From: Tubiluchus corallicola
Taxonomy: Eukaryota > Priapulida > Priapulimorpha > Priapulimorphida > Tubiluchidae
Length of the DNA stretch: 64,000 bases
Assembly (NCBI GenBank): GCA_030141605.1
Contig: JAQGDQ010000140.1
Coordinates: 342,501-406,500 of the forward strand
Reading direction: 5' to 3'
The notes beneath the pieces were generated by a model that had not been told where the DNA came from, ran no database searches, and saw only the letters and a list, made by a program, of their open reading frames with translations. Positions 24,177 through 37,700 of this stretch are shown piece by piece. Numbering within the stretch: the first letter of the stretch is position 1; each line of letters opens with the position of its first letter. The position numbers and the translations under genes were made by a program.

Positions 24177-26126
24177 ATGGCGCATAACGGCGATTCAGCA
24201 TTGGAAGATAAAGTAAATTATAGAATTTTTATTTCGTCGATCCCTATCCAAGTCGGTACTGGAAAACAAGATGTAACCTCTGCAGATTCGCGTGTTGACC
24301 TCTACATTGCTTCATTGACGAAATATTTGGCTAGTTACATTTGGCAAAATGAAAATTTCACTCTTTCTCCAGCAGATATGCAAAATGTGGACTCTTTTCC
24401 TTTACATCTATATGGTTGTACAAAAGTAGGAGATTACATAGAAGATGAGTGGTTTATTGTGTTTCTTCTTTTGGAACTTTCAAAAGAGTATCTGGACATT
24501 GTCATTCAAGTCAATGACGTTGATGGTGAATTTTTACTAATAGAAGCTGCAGATCACCTTCCATCATGGTTAAATCCTGAAAGCAGTATTAATCGTGTCT
24601 ACATTCATGAAGGTGAAGTGCATATTATACCGAAGTCCAACAGTTCTGGCAACATTGGTATTCCTTTGAAAAACCCGGTTTCGATCTCACAAGCAGTTGA
24701 TATGATACTCAAACATACACATATGACCAAGGCTTCCACTAAAATACAAGAGGCGGTTAAACGAAGAGTAGCACAGTATCCAGCCAAATTGTCTGAGATC
24801 AAGCAACGAGCACATTGTTATCTCCCTGCTGCTGCTGTGGCACTTTTACAGACTGATCCACACCTCATATCAGCAGTTGTAAGAGCATTTTGTCAGCGTG
24901 ATTCTAGTCATAAAAATGTTTGTAAAGTGATGAGACATTTTCCTCCAGAAACTCGAGTTATGACTGAAGTGATGTTTAGTCGAAATTTATACGCACAGTT
25001 GAGGCAACAACGGTATGAGCCAGATCACATAGTAGGTTGGAATATTCCTACACCTAATAGCCCTCGATATATATCATATGATCTTGGTATGAAACTTGCC
25101 TGTGGCTTTGAGATTCTGCTCTCGGAGGGCACAAAGTTAGAAGCACTGCAAGGCAACACAAGTTTTGATCAGCATGAAGTTAGTGTGATTCGCTGGAACC
25201 GATATTTAGAAAAGCTAAAAGAAACTGGTTACTTTAAGAACGAGGTTGAAGGGTCAGTTCAGTTCCAGAAGCTGTTGTCTGAGTCGCGCAAAATTTACGA
25301 GGTTGCCGTACGTGGTCACATAGGTAATATATCTGGGAAAATAGCAGCTCAGTTTGCTCATTTGGATTACGATATGGATGTGCTTAAACAGCAGGAGAAA
25401 AGGTTAAAGCCACCAGATAGTGAGGATTGGCTGGAGCTAAGCCCAGATGATGTGGATCAGATTCTTGCACAGTATCAGTTTGGGGCTAGTGGGAGTGGTA
25501 CAAGAACAAGTTCTCATCATCGTAAAGCCAGTGGTGATTCTGCCACAAAATTGTGTGGCAAGGCTAATCAAAATAAAAAAAATTCTAGTAAATCTAATAT
25601 GGATTTTGACTCATTTGCCGAATCAGTCGGAAAAATTCTGGATTTCGCAATACCATTTGACAGTGATAGTGATTCTAGTTCAGGAATGAGTGGCTATGGT
25701 GAAGAGGAAGAGGATACTTTTCATAAGGAAATGAACAGACTTCAAGATGATAATTCACTGAATGATAATTTACAGGACTATATTGATATAATGGATCGTG
25801 AATTAGCAAGGGCAAATGTGGAAAGAAATGTCAGTGCATGTGCTCAGAATCTCAATGAGATTAATGAGAACAAGAAGGTAAAGGCTGTTCGGCCCAGGCA
25901 GAGGCCTTCGCAACCTCCTCCTGAGCCACCTGTACCTACATCAGTTCCATCAAGTACTTCAGAAGATTGTACCATGCTCGATGATTTTGGGGACTATCGG
26001 GCTGTAGATGTAGATTTGCAGAATCTTTTAGAAACCTATAGTGCACAGTCGAATGTGTCTGCTGACATTGCATCACGTGGACTTGCGCTACCTGAAGATC
26101 TAGATGAGACAGAGGATGAACAATAA
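24177..26126 (+). CDS. ECD: Ecdysoneless (ECD/SGT1) cell-cycle and splicing cofactor
   Basis: Single uninterrupted frame of 649 aa (human ECD is 644). The frame is open further upstream, but the first in-frame ATG is at 24177, with purine at -3 and G at +4; it aligns with the human N-terminus (ALEDKVNYRIFISSIP). Conserved SGT1-family blocks: residues 88-95 IEDEWFIV, 116-132 DGEFLLIEAADHLPSWL, then NRVYIHEGEVHIIP, and YAQLRQQRYEPD in the middle. The C-terminal third is acidic and Ser-rich with DSDSDSSSG from about residue 495, the counterpart of the CK2-phosphorylated region that binds PIH1D1 in human ECD, then a Pro-rich stretch and a conserved end (VDVDLQNLLETYSAQ). ECD acts in the nucleus and cytoplasm in cell-cycle progression, pre-mRNA splicing and R2TP contacts. 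It lies divergent to RUVBL1, a reported direct partner. Lack of introns stands out against its neighbours. Confidence 0.95.
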   Translation: MAHNGDSALEDKVNYRIFISSIPIQVGTGKQDVTSADSRVDLYIASLTKYLASYIWQNENFTLSPADMQNVDSFPLHLYGCTKVGDYIEDEWFIVFLLLELSKEYLDIVIQVNDVDGEFLLIEAADHLPSWLNPESSINRVYIHEGEVHIIPKSNSSGNIGIPLKNPVSISQAVDMILKHTHMTKASTKIQEAVKRRVAQYPAKLSEIKQRAHCYLPAAAVALLQTDPHLISAVVRAFCQRDSSHKNVCKVMRHFPPETRVMTEVMFSRNLYAQLRQQRYEPDHIVGWNIPTPNSPRYISYDLGMKLACGFEILLSEGTKLEALQGNTSFDQHEVSVIRWNRYLEKLKETGYFKNEVEGSVQFQKLLSESRKIYEVAVRGHIGNISGKIAAQFAHLDYDMDVLKQQEKRLKPPDSEDWLELSPDDVDQILAQYQFGASGSGTRTSSHHRKASGDSATKLCGKANQNKKNSSKSNMDFDSFAESVGKILDFAIPFDSDSDSSSGMSGYGEEEEDTFHKEMNRLQDDNSLNDNLQDYIDIMDRELARANVERNVSACAQNLNEINENKKVKAVRPRQRPSQPPPEPPVPTSVPSSTSEDCTMLDDFGDYRAVDVDLQNLLETYSAQSNVSADIASRGLALPEDLDETEDEQ

Positions 26127-26353
26127 TTTTTTGTTTTTATTGATTAGGATTAAGCTAAACATTATTTGCCAAAAGAGGTGTCATTGTACTCTTTCATAAT
26201 TTTCTAGTAACAATTCTACAATTTGGATTAAAAAGTTTTTTAAGAGATATTCAACTCAGTACTTACTTAATTCATTGTGTTGTGGTTAATTAGCATGAAA
26301 ATTGCTGAAGTTGCTGTACAAACCAGCTTTGCAAGTTCTTTGGAATTGTTCAA

Positions 26354-26359
26354 AATAAA
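26354..26359 (+). terminator. Candidate ECD polyadenylation signal
   Basis: AATAAA about 230 bases after the ECD stop, the first canonical hexamer downstream. Confidence 0.5.
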
Positions 26360-26399
26360 ATTTATTTGATACCGCTAATTATTTCCAAAATTCCTACGA

Positions 26400-29300
26400 T
26401 AGAAAGAAGTAACACAAGTTACACATGGTAGTCAGGCCAGTTATTTATTATTAGCATTTGGCCACCATTTTGTATGCTAGCTATGATAGCATTTATGGCT
26501 TTCTAATACTGTTCAGCCAAAGCTGAAAGAATGAAACATTTTTGCAATACATATGTGTGTTTTCTCAAGCTGAAGTGGTCACATAGGTCACCTGAAATGA
26601 ATGAGTACCATACAGTGACATATCGACATAAATTTGAACGAACTATGAAATGGAATTTTCAAGTCACAAGCACATCAAGTTTGGCACAGCTTGTGAAAAA
26701 GTTTTATGTCTTGCTCACTAACCAGGCCCCTGCTGGTGATACCTCCATGTGTTGAAGCATTAGTAAGTCTCCTATCAAGCTGTTAGTAAGTTCACATATG
26801 TGGACTATTAGCAAGCCCACATGTTAAGCTGTCACCTTTAGACAATCTGTTTTTGTGATTTGTAAATTTCACTTAGAAGTTATGTGGTAGCCAAGTTCTT
26901 CATTTCATTTACCTGGCATTGCCGCGCACATGTCACTGAAACAGTTCAGGCTTTTACATGGATGCTTTTGCTTGAGCTGAGACATATGCCTTCGTTTCTT
27001 AAGCCTCTGCAAGCCAGCGGGTTTAGTTCTTTGGTGCAGATACAAAGTAAAAAATTCTGGTGTGCAGAATTTTTGATAGCTCACACAGTCACTTTTTTGC
27101 AGAAGGCTATGCATCATTCATTATAGGAAATTGTTACACGATAATTTAATGATTGTGTAAGTAATTTGGAATGAGGCTTTTACAGAACTTGTGTTGCTTT
27201 TTTAGCGAGGGATTTTGGTAATAACCAGCAATAAGAAGTAATTTTAATGGCAGTGTTACATGCTGAACTTGTATGAACTTTGACTGAATTTTTGACAGGA
27301 TTAATGGTTTAGTGACTATCTTGAACATTTTGATAGCAATTTTGAACATTTGTATTTACATTACTATCACCTGGATGTGTTAGGTCACTTAGGTATTCTC
27401 TTTGATCCAGAAAGCATAGAGGTGTTTTCATGAACTTTGAAGCCATGTTACACAGCTACACAGTTGTAGCAGGTTTTGTCATCTTTACAGCTATTTTGGA
27501 TTTTCCCATGAAAGAAAAGACATTGTATAAGGTATATCTAGGAATAATGCTAGTAAATATAGTTTTTTCTGTAAACACGATGAAGTGTATTACAACCATA
27601 AATGTTTGTTTGAATTGTGGGGAATTCAAGGTGATCTCATTAGCTGTCTGACTATTTAGACATGAAATCCTGCAATAAGAGTGAACCAACTTAGAGCATC
27701 CCCAAGCACCCCAGATAACAATTTTCTTTGGTCACAACTCTCAATTAATGATGCATGATGCAGGAAGCCAGAACAAATGATACCCGAGAGTAGCAAGGTC
27801 CCTTTTCTGGCTGCCAGCACTATAACTATAATGAGATTGTACTAGTACAGGGAACACTTTTTTGTAGTTTTTGGACATTTGCCAAAATATTTATGATTAC
27901 TTACACATTGTGGGGTACAATTTTCTTAGCATACAGATTTATGTCACTGCCATTTTATGTTGTCAGCTGTATGGCAGCATTTGTAACAGAGCTTCCAACT
28001 GCTTGTGGTGTCTTATTGACATGTAGATACATTTCGTAACAATCATTTAATTGGCCGCTGTTAGCTAAAATTTCAAATAACTGCATGTGTAAGTTTTTGG
28101 TATCAATATGTAGAAAACAGTTTGATTTGGCTGAAAAATTGTATTATTGGTTTTAACCATGCTTCTCAAACCTGATGGCTTGTGATATTATTTTTTGGCT
28201 TTAGTTTTCTAGCTTTGGTAATGTGGTGTTGAGTATCACACCTTCTGGATAAAACTGATGACTGAAACTGAAAATTCAAAGTTGTCAATGTTTGCTAACA
28301 TTGTGTGCTGTCTGTAGGCTTGCAGGAAACTTGTGCATTGTTGTAGATAAATATACGTATTGTGGTGATGAATGAGATTATGAAAATCACAGATAGCAAA
28401 GCCAAATGCAGCCTTGCATATGAAAAATTTTCTATGCTTGATAGTAAAATTATAGAAAAATGCTTGTGAGCTTATTTTACAACAATAATATATTAAGCAT
28501 GTATTACATGTAAGCATCAAAGGACTTATAACGAGTCCTGTGATCACAGTCTTTTATTGACGCAAATCAAGGCATTGCAAATAGTTTTATACCTCAGTAT
28601 TTGTTTTACCCACTTTAAAATTATGCTAGCTATTAGTTAATGTTTTATGTGCCAATAATGCTTCAGCATATATGTATAGCATAATTGTCTGTATAATAAA
28701 CCATCGAATCATAGGTTGTTAATAAAAAAATTATGATAAGTGCAGGACTACTGTATACTCGTGGTTTTATGTATTTACAAGGGTAAAGTTGTGCGCAACT
28801 TGCAATCTCTACTACCCGTACAGTTTAGAGATAACTTTTTTCTCCTACTGTATAAAATTTCTATGCAATTTTGGAAATTACATACTAGATACTATGTGCA
28901 GTTGTCTGGACTTTTCAGTGATTGACCAATCAAGATTTTTGATAATGAGCCAGTTAGCATTGCTGAATCAGCAGCACATAATAAAACATTAACGTTAACT
29001 TGGCTGTAGCGGAGTATTTTGTCATGATTTGTGCACCGAGTCAATTTTATTGCAACTTTAACAACTTTCATTAAGTAAAAACCAAGTGTTTTTGTGAACT
29101 GATTCACTTGTTATTTTATTGAAATAACTGATAAAGAAAAAAGTGAAAAAAGGAATAAAAATTGTTCATTAGACAATATTAATTATTAAAAACATACACG
29201 CAGAATGGTACTGCAGTCCTGCAGCAGCTTGAGAATGTTCAAGCGTTAATTTACAACAAGAAATTACTCAGTTAATCAATAATGATAATAAGAGAAATGA

Positions 29301-29600
29301 TAATTGTAATAATAATTTGTCTTTATTTTAGCTTGAGTTTTAGATAAACAACATAGTCTATGAAACATAAGTCTTAATTGAAGATTACTACTTCATATAA
29401 CAAATAAAACCTTCATAATGATAAAATTTAATGATTGTGCTAAAATAATGGTAAATCTTTATTTAAAGTCAGTATGCGTGTACAGACGAAAAACACAAGC
29501 TCCTAAGAGCTTTTGAACCGACTGAAACAACAGTTGTTAAAAGCAGAGATGGAACTAAAAGACACAAATATATAAATTTTTATATAGATTTAAACATAAT
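26400..29600. other. Intergenic region without recognisable genes
   Basis: AT-rich. Several 60-100 residue open frames on both strands were read and none shows a domain, a splice-consistent exon or family similarity. No RNA gene is seen. Confidence 0.5.
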
Positions 29601-29601
29601 A

Positions 29602-30896
29602 ATGCTTCCTAAAATTTTCCAAAATTACTATAAATCAGTAGCCCAGATGCACAAGTATCATACACGATTTGCTACTAACCGAACTTTCTATGTACAAAGA
29701 TTTAATACTAACAAATGGCAAAAATCTCTAATTTATCAAAGCGCTTTGTTGTGGAACAGTCTGCTTAATAAACTAAAAAATGGCACCTTTACTATTTGAT
29801 AATTAACTATAAATCCATTCTCATTTCTAATTATCATGTGTGACTTTCTCTGCTATGGTCTATTTCAAATAAATCATCTCTGTTAGTTTTAATGTATTCC
29901 CCTAGTACTAATCTATTAAATATAATTATATTGTCATAGTACATCTTTTCATCAAAATGTATAATTATTATTATTCATTCCCAACTATGAAAAGGGAAGG
30001 TAAGCACGCAAGACAATAGACCAAAGTATATTTGTGATAGGTCTTACGTAATCTTCGAGCAAATCCAGCAGCTACAACACTTTTTTTCATACAATTTTGT
30101 TTATAATTTTGTCTGCTCCACTTGTGTTTTTTGCTTGCATATTATGCTTTTCTCACTACACATATTCACTTCATTATATTATTTTGCTCATTGTTTCACA
30201 GTTATCATTAAGTTTTATTATATTTTTTGTTGAGTCATATTGTCTATTTAATCACATACTCATATTTCGTTACATATTTTGTTTACTCCATTCTCTGTAC
30301 TAGTGCTTGTTTTCCATAGTCCTTCGACATTATGCTTAACATAATTTGATTAAACACTATTGCATATTTTCGTTTCATTATTAGCTTGATTTTATCATGC
30401 ATATTTTGTTTCCTTCACTGATTTATTAAATATGTTTTAGTTTTTTTTCTTTTGGTTTGACTTATTTTTTTAGTTTGTTTATGTTTTAATCGGTTAGTTA
30501 AATGCTTTACATATTTGGTTGATCATCATTGCATATTTTTCATTTTAGCTTAATGCTTCCTTGTTGCATACACTATTCAGTAATTTCGCTTTCAAGTTTA
30601 GTTTCTTCCCCTATAAATTTATGTTAACAGTTGATTTTCTTAACCCACTTCATAATTATATTACACACTTTAATTAGCAGCGCTACAAATTTTTTACAAC
30701 TTACATTATCCTGAGAAGGGTAGCTGACTTGATGACCAATTGGTCTTTCACTACCTTTTCTCCTGCATCTCCCTAACTCTTTCCTTTATGCATAATTTAT
30801 CCTGTTTAATTAATAACTAAAGCAATAATAGTCTATTTGCATTCTGGTATAAATGAGGAGATAAATAAAATATCTATGTCTATGTCTATGTCTATA
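29602..30896 (+). mobile_element. 3' end of a degenerate LINE (non-LTR retrotransposon)
   Basis: The peptide at 29602-29799 carries the C-terminal signature found after the reverse transcriptase in many LINEs: YHTRFATNRTFYVQRFN, then SLIYQSALLWNSLLNKLKN (compare the family pattern H-Y-N-T-R ... S-x-x-Y-x-G-x-x-L-W-N-S-L). A long T-rich 3' region follows, and AGATAAATAAAATATC plus TATGTC repeats at 30871-30896 look like a LINE 3' terminus. The catalytic domain is absent, so the copy is 5'-truncated. Confidence 0.6.
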
Positions 30897-31353
30897 TCAA
30901 TATATATACATACACATACATACATAAACATATGAAATGCAGGATTAAAAACAACAATTTTAGCTATAAATGTACTCTATTAATTTTAATAAGGATTTAC
31001 ACGTGGCACGTTTACATTCTTTGGTTTGCTTGCATTCCATTTATCTCAAACTAAGTGACCTGCAGAGCCTGAGCGTTTGTCCCAAGCAGTGATTACACGA
31101 GCATTATGAATTTGCAGGCATGCTTGGAAGAAACGGTGTCAGTTTTTTAAGTTTTCGATGTGACTATAAGTTTTGATCTTAGAACAACTGACAGAACCTG
31201 GTTACAATTAATTGATTTTTTGTTGAAATTCTCAAATATCGATTACTTTATCTAGGAAGTAACTGGTAAAAGAATTAACTTTTACTGCAAAAAATGTAGT
31301 TTGTAATTCCATTTTAAAAATATACACTGCACAACAATGTACATGAATAACGG

Positions 31354-31387
31354 AGTCGTGAAGAATAGCATCCTAGCGGTGTGTTTC
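31354..31387 (+). promoter_or_regulatory. Bipartite upstream block, first SLC23 copy
   Basis: AGTCGTGAAGAATA, seven bases, AGCGGTGTGTTTC, about 335 bases before the start codon. The first half is identical to the block upstream of ECD; the second half has two mismatches. Confidence 0.5.
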
Positions 31388-31720
31388 AGTTTAAGAATAT
31401 TTTTACGTTACTGCACATTGTATTGACATTACATGTTACACGGTTGTCTGCTAGACGAAGCGAGCTAATTTATTGTGTGACAGATCGCGGCTTTATACTT
31501 ACAGTAAAATAAACGAATTACTTTTTGCTAGAAATTACCTCTCTTTTAAACACGTGTACTGTATAATTTAGACGCAGTTTACGATTTCCCCCGTTTCTTC
31601 GTGTACTACTGATATTGACATGTCAATCCCAAGAATTTGGCTATGAATATCTACAAAAACTCTTAGTAGTTTTTGCCCTTACGCTGTTGGATAGGAAATT
31701 TGCACCCTGAAAGGAAGAAG

Positions 31721-34700
31721 ATGACTGAGGGTAAGTTAAACTAACCCAGTGGTAGTTGACTAATCGTAACCTATGCAGATATTTTTTTATTTACACCTGT
31801 ATGTAGTACATTTTGCTGTTACTGTTAGTGTTAGCATATGTATACACTCTGAGAAAATATTAAACAAAAATGCTAGAGCAAAATATTGTTATCATAAGAG
31901 ACATGCAAGGAGCTAAGCGCACATGCTGAATGGCGATGTCACATTTATGATGCCACCAGCCCCACCACTTTTTGCTTTTTTTATATAGTGTAATGATCAT
32001 TCATTTTCAACTCCAAAACGGGTCTATATGCGATATGGAATATTTAATGTAGATCATTATAATTTTAATTTCTAGTTTCTATGTTTACATATATACAACA
32101 TTTTAAGCAAAAAGGAATGATGATAGTAAACAATGCAGATAAACCCCGACCTTTTAGTGATCCAAAACCAAAATTTAATTATTGTCTTTTCGAGTTTTAG
32201 TTTTGCTTGTGCGTGTGCAACTAAAGCATACTTACATACTGCATTGGCCTATAAACATAGCCAGAATTGTTCAGCAAAGCTGAGTACCAAGTTTGGGTGA
32301 GGGGTAGCCACCCCTCCTTTTAAAAAAATTATGGGGTCTACATAATGCCAATTCACAGCTTCCTATGCTTTCTTTTGTGGGCATGTTCGCATGGTCAGTT
32401 AGGCAGCCAAACTTTCAAAAGTAAAGTAAATTGAGTAGTGTAAGTTTATCATATCAGCATGTGAAAACCTTGACAGGTCAACATCATATCATACGCCAGT
32501 TAATCAAGTAGCTGGAAAAAGTTTCAACCTTCATCGACCAGTAATTTGTTCAGTAGGGCATAGTCAAAAGGCAGCTCAACTATTCTAATGATGTTTTTGG
32601 TATTGACTATCCATTATTTGGTAGTCATTTGGTATCCATCAAAATGTCACAGGATAACAACATGTTGTGTGAGTAGTATATGCTATTTTGGGCGATTTCA
32701 AAGCATCTTATGTCTCATTGAGCCTATTATCTTAGGAAGCCTTGTAGAAGCCATTTTTCTTGCTAAACACATTTTGCTTGCTTGCAGTTCATTCTGTGTT
32801 TTGAAAATGTATTATGAAACTTTCGAAATTTCTAACATTGTGTATTTACAGTTGATAAAGTAAAAGTGCTGTGGGTCCATCCTGAGTCTGACAGTGAAGA
32901 CTTCGGCAGTGGAGCGAAGAGTGTTCACATGAAAAAGGAGAAGATGGTTGATTATAGTCAACCTCGCAAAGAACAGCAGCTTATCTACAAGATAAGCGAC
33001 AAACTTCCGCTCTTCCTCTGTATATTCTTTGGTCTCCAGGTCAGTGAAATAAGGAAATCAGTAGATCTAGTGCATGATTATATATATTGCCATGTAGTGG
33101 AGTAGTGGAACATAAATATTAGCTTTTAAACATGCTAGTATGATAAGAAACCATATAATACTTTGTTAAAGTAACAGGCCATCCTGTGGGCATTAGAAAC
33201 CTATACGATACCTGCACAGGTTACTCTTGAACATAGTAATTTTTTCTGGCTTTTGTCTGAATCAAAAAGTTAGGTTTTCACAGGTTCTTTCATTTTCATA
33301 TCTATATGTATATATAATAATCAAAGCTGCTTTAACTAAGTTACTGCTTACATTGTATATATTGCCCTTTGTTCTTTCCAGTAAGGGCTGTATAATGTCA
33401 AGTATACTTAACATATTTAGCTTGCAGATTACAACATTGGTTTTGCTTTGGAAACAGTTCAACAGTCCAAATATTTTTCATTGTTCTTACAACACAGAGT
33501 TTATACGGCTATTTGTAATATTATACTTTTATGCAGTCATAATCTAATCAATGCTATTTATAATAATGTTATGTGTTTATGATAGCAACTTGTGTTAATT
33601 TTCACACATGGGAATTTTGTCCATAGACCTCTTTTAAATTTGCAGAAATTAAGTCCAGTGTTTTGGAAATATTTAAAAAGCTTATGAAGCATGGCGAATT
33701 GTACAATGCATAGTTCAACGTTTCAAGCTCTTTATAAAGTGCAAGGCTAATAAGGATTTGATTAAATGACAAGTGCAATTCCCACTTAGAAATAAGGTAT
33801 AATCACATTCAAATACTTTATAGCCAGTCTCAAGAAAAGTCCAGTTATCACTTGGAAATCATCCAAGCATTTTTGTCGTGATGTAAAAAGTTGCATGATT
33901 TATAAATATGGTACTTACATGATCAAGTGCAGTAATAGGCATGTACTATTGTGGATGTTGCAATCTTGATATTTCTTCTTGAAAAGATTTATTTTTATTA
34001 CATTATATCACTGTCTCTAATTTTTACTTTCATCATGATAATGTTATCATTATTCGACAGCGATCTGGATAAAACAACAGGACCAGGGTTTACTTCAACT
34101 TACTAGTCACAATAGCTATTATTTTGCACAGGGTATCTTTGTATACACTGTGACCATTCCGCTATTCATTTATTGGTTCAATTTCTACTTCAACTGCCTT
34201 GGAATCATACTGTTATGTTTTCACTATATATAACCAATTATGTCAGCAATAAACAGAAGAAATTGGCTCTCATAAGCATATTTTTTGTTTTTCTAGCAAG
34301 CTCTGCTATCAATAGCCCTTCAACTTACCGTATCTTTGTTAGTGGCTGAAGTTGTTTGTGCAGGTAAAGATGAGGAGATGAAAGCAAGATTGCTTAGCTC
34401 TACGCTCTTCATGACAGGTTTTACTACCGTAGTTCAGGTCATACTGGGAGTGAGGTAAGACCCTTACTCAATTTCCACTAGGAATTAGGTAACTTTCTTG
34501 CAAAAAATCAATTAGAATGAAGTTTTGCGCAAAGAATGAAGTTAAATTATTATTTCTGTTATACTAAAAGTGATGTGAGTCATTGTTTACACTGGTCAGT
34601 ATCTTAGGGGTATTTATAATGAAAAAATAAAGTTGCTGTTCAACCATGCACAGTGGAAAAGATTCTGGGTCATTAGTTGTTGCAGTTGCAAGTAAGAAGA

Positions 34701-37700
34701 AAACAAATGTGACTTATGGTATTTTGAAGATTGGGTAAGACGACTGAAGCTGATTGCAAATAGCAAACCATTTGCTGGTGCTATTTATTAGTTGCCTCAT
34801 CAACTAAAAGTTATCTAGCACTGTGAGGCACATCTAATTTTTGGAGTAAACGAAATAAATTGCTAAGGGATCATAGATGCTAAAATAGTGCAATCATTGG
34901 TTAATATTACGGTGTGCGTGAGATCTGTGTTTCTAGGATCATTGATCTTATTATGTTGTCATTTATAAACGTGTTCACTATTTTTTATGTGCTTTCTATG
35001 ATGTAAAACATTTATGTTGCATATGTGTATTTCATGAGTTAGGGCTGATGGCTCCACCTTTAGAAGAAACCCCAGTTACTTCCTAAAAATCATTTTGATT
35101 TTACTTAGATACCCTAGCTATGGTAATGTTTAAGTAAAAAACCTGTAATATGTACCACACATAGACAGCTTTCTTTTGAGTTTTGATCTCTTAGAGTTAA
35201 TTGAGTACTTTAAATTTTATTTTTTAATGAAATAAGGATGTGATTTGTATTAGTAATAAATATGGTTTAAATTGGAAAGCTTCCATATTTACTATTATGA
35301 AAGTACACAAAACTGTGTTTCGTGAATTTCACAAAGCGTGCCAGTGTTTTAGATTAGATTAGATTCCGAAATGGAAATTTCATACTTGTTCACTGAATTA
35401 ATTTACCAAAAAACACACATTTTACCTGTGCTGTTTAAATGACTTCAAAACTTGTTCTGTTTTTAAGTGTTTTTTGCATCTAATATTCCTTTGTCAATTG
35501 CTTTGATAGATAGGGTAAGTAAAGTATAAAAGTATTGTAAAAAGGCAGTCTTATCAATCCATCTTACCAATCACGTTTGTGTTGATTTGATTGTTTATGG
35601 TTAATGGTGTAACTCACAGGACACATTGTATTCAGAGAAAGGTGTTTTACTGTTTGCATTACTGATGCAGAAATACCAAGAACCATGCCCGTATTTTTCT
35701 TTTGATCTTTCAATTATTATATTTGTTTTGGTCATTGGTCAAAGTTTCTTTAGAGGGTTGCTAGGTAATATTTTTATTACACTCATGTCTTACAAGGTTA
35801 GAAACTTTTGGGTCGATTAAATTTTTCTTATTTTTTTCTTATAAGTTGATAGACATCATTGTACAGAACCCATTTATTAGTTGCTAGTGCATTGTGGTCG
35901 GCAAAGGTGGTGTAAATGACACTTAGATCAGTTTGTTTCTGTAGTGTCATAGTTGTTATTAATTGCAGTAAAAACTGGTTTACAAGGGTTTGCGACTTAA
36001 TGACCTGAGGGTGAACCCAGGCAATACGACAATATTGTATCAATGTTTGGACATTATTTTTGCAAATATTGGGACAATATAGAAATGTGGACTTGCCACA
36101 ACATAGAACGAATAATTTTTTAACAATGTGTGTAAACCACGTGTTTCCAATGTTAGGCGACAATATTGATTCAATTTTGTACCAACATTGGACAACAATA
36201 TTGGTGCAATGTTGTACCAATATTGGACAAAAATATCCATTATTGTACATACAATATTTTCTGGTGGCAATATTTTCTGAACATATATTTTGGCAAGATC
36301 CTGACAATCTTGTGACCATATGGTGACACTATTGTGTGCTGCCTGAGAAAGGGGAACCAGTATACCGCTAGCCATGTTTCATACATCAATATGCGATTAA
36401 ATTGCTGGTCTTCAACGTTAAAGCAAAGCCTTTTTGAGTTTGACGTTTGTTTTTTGTTCATGTTAAACTGTGACTTGTCACCTTTTTATTTGCAGGTTGC
36501 CTGTGCTTCAAGGTGCATGCATTGACTATCTTGCCCCTCTTCTTGCTGTGTCTTCTATTGATTCAACATTCTGCAGTGCAGACACTCCTACAAGTAACTT
36601 TCATTTCACTGTAAATCATTAAAAAACCCTACTTTAATTTCATTATAAAGTGCTTGTAAAATAATTGGCAGCTGGTTCACTGATTGATTCATTGACTGGA
36701 AGTGAGAATTATATTTTTCTATGCCTGTATTCATATTTTTGCTTTCTCTGGGGCTGAGGTGAGCATTCTTTATCAGAAAGGAAAGAGGTATTCAAATTCG
36801 AATTTAATTTTAAAGATTTTCGAACAATTTTTCGAACCATTGATAAAAGTCTGTCTCGCAAAAACATGCATATTTCTTGATTTTGTTCTGCAAGAAAAAC
36901 AGTAATAGCTGTTTATAAATTGTGTACTGAAATCATGTCTAAATTGTGCTGATGTCATGATGTTTCAAACGTTTTAATGATAAAGAACATATGTAATTGA
37001 AGTGGCAAATTATTCGAATCCACAATTAAAGTTTGAATCAAATTCGAATTAAAAAAACTTGTCCGAATTTGAATCTTTAAATTTCTCATCCGTACTAATA
37101 AATAACTAAAAGCTAAAGATTTCCCTAAAGAAATCATACATCAAGACGAAAAGGCTAGCTAACTGGCCCAGTTTTGTTGCAGTTTTGGATCAAGCATCTA
37201 ATGCAACTGACATTGAGGCTCAACGAGAAGTTATATTACATAGCCTCCAGTCAGTAAGTAGCAAATATCTACCCTTTATTGTATGTAAATGATACAACAA
37301 TAGGGGTTGTCTAGATCTATTCAGAATTGTTCGTCTTTGTGTTGTTTAGTATATACATTCTTTTGTATTCACCCAGGATAGGACTGTATCTGCAAGCTTT
37401 GCTTAACTAATACAAAACCAGTTTGTAATGCCAATGTCTTATTAGCTTTACATTGCAAGTTATTATTATTAGTTATCTTCAGCCTCGTCAAAGCCCCATT
37501 AATGGATACAATCCATTGTCTTTAATTTGTCTGAAAGAGTTTAAATGATTGAACTATGCATTACTCTCTTTTAACAGATTTTCATTTTTTCAATGTATTT
37601 TTAGGCACTCCTGTAAGACACTTTTCCCATCTAAGATCAGAATATACAAGTAAATGAACATACGATTGATTGAAAAGTGGAGGAGCCCCCCCCCCCCCCC

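Noticed and set aside
28236-28547. 103-residue minus-strand frame
   Set aside because: No domain, splice context or similarity; expected by chance in AT-rich DNA of this size.
33227-33547. 106-residue plus-strand frame
   Set aside because: Intronic to SLC23 copy 1, hydrophobic only because of T-rich codons.
35828-36375. Overlapping open frames of 163 and 111 residues
   Set aside because: They arise from the CAATATTG-rich repeat in an intron; overlapping frames on both strands and no domain.
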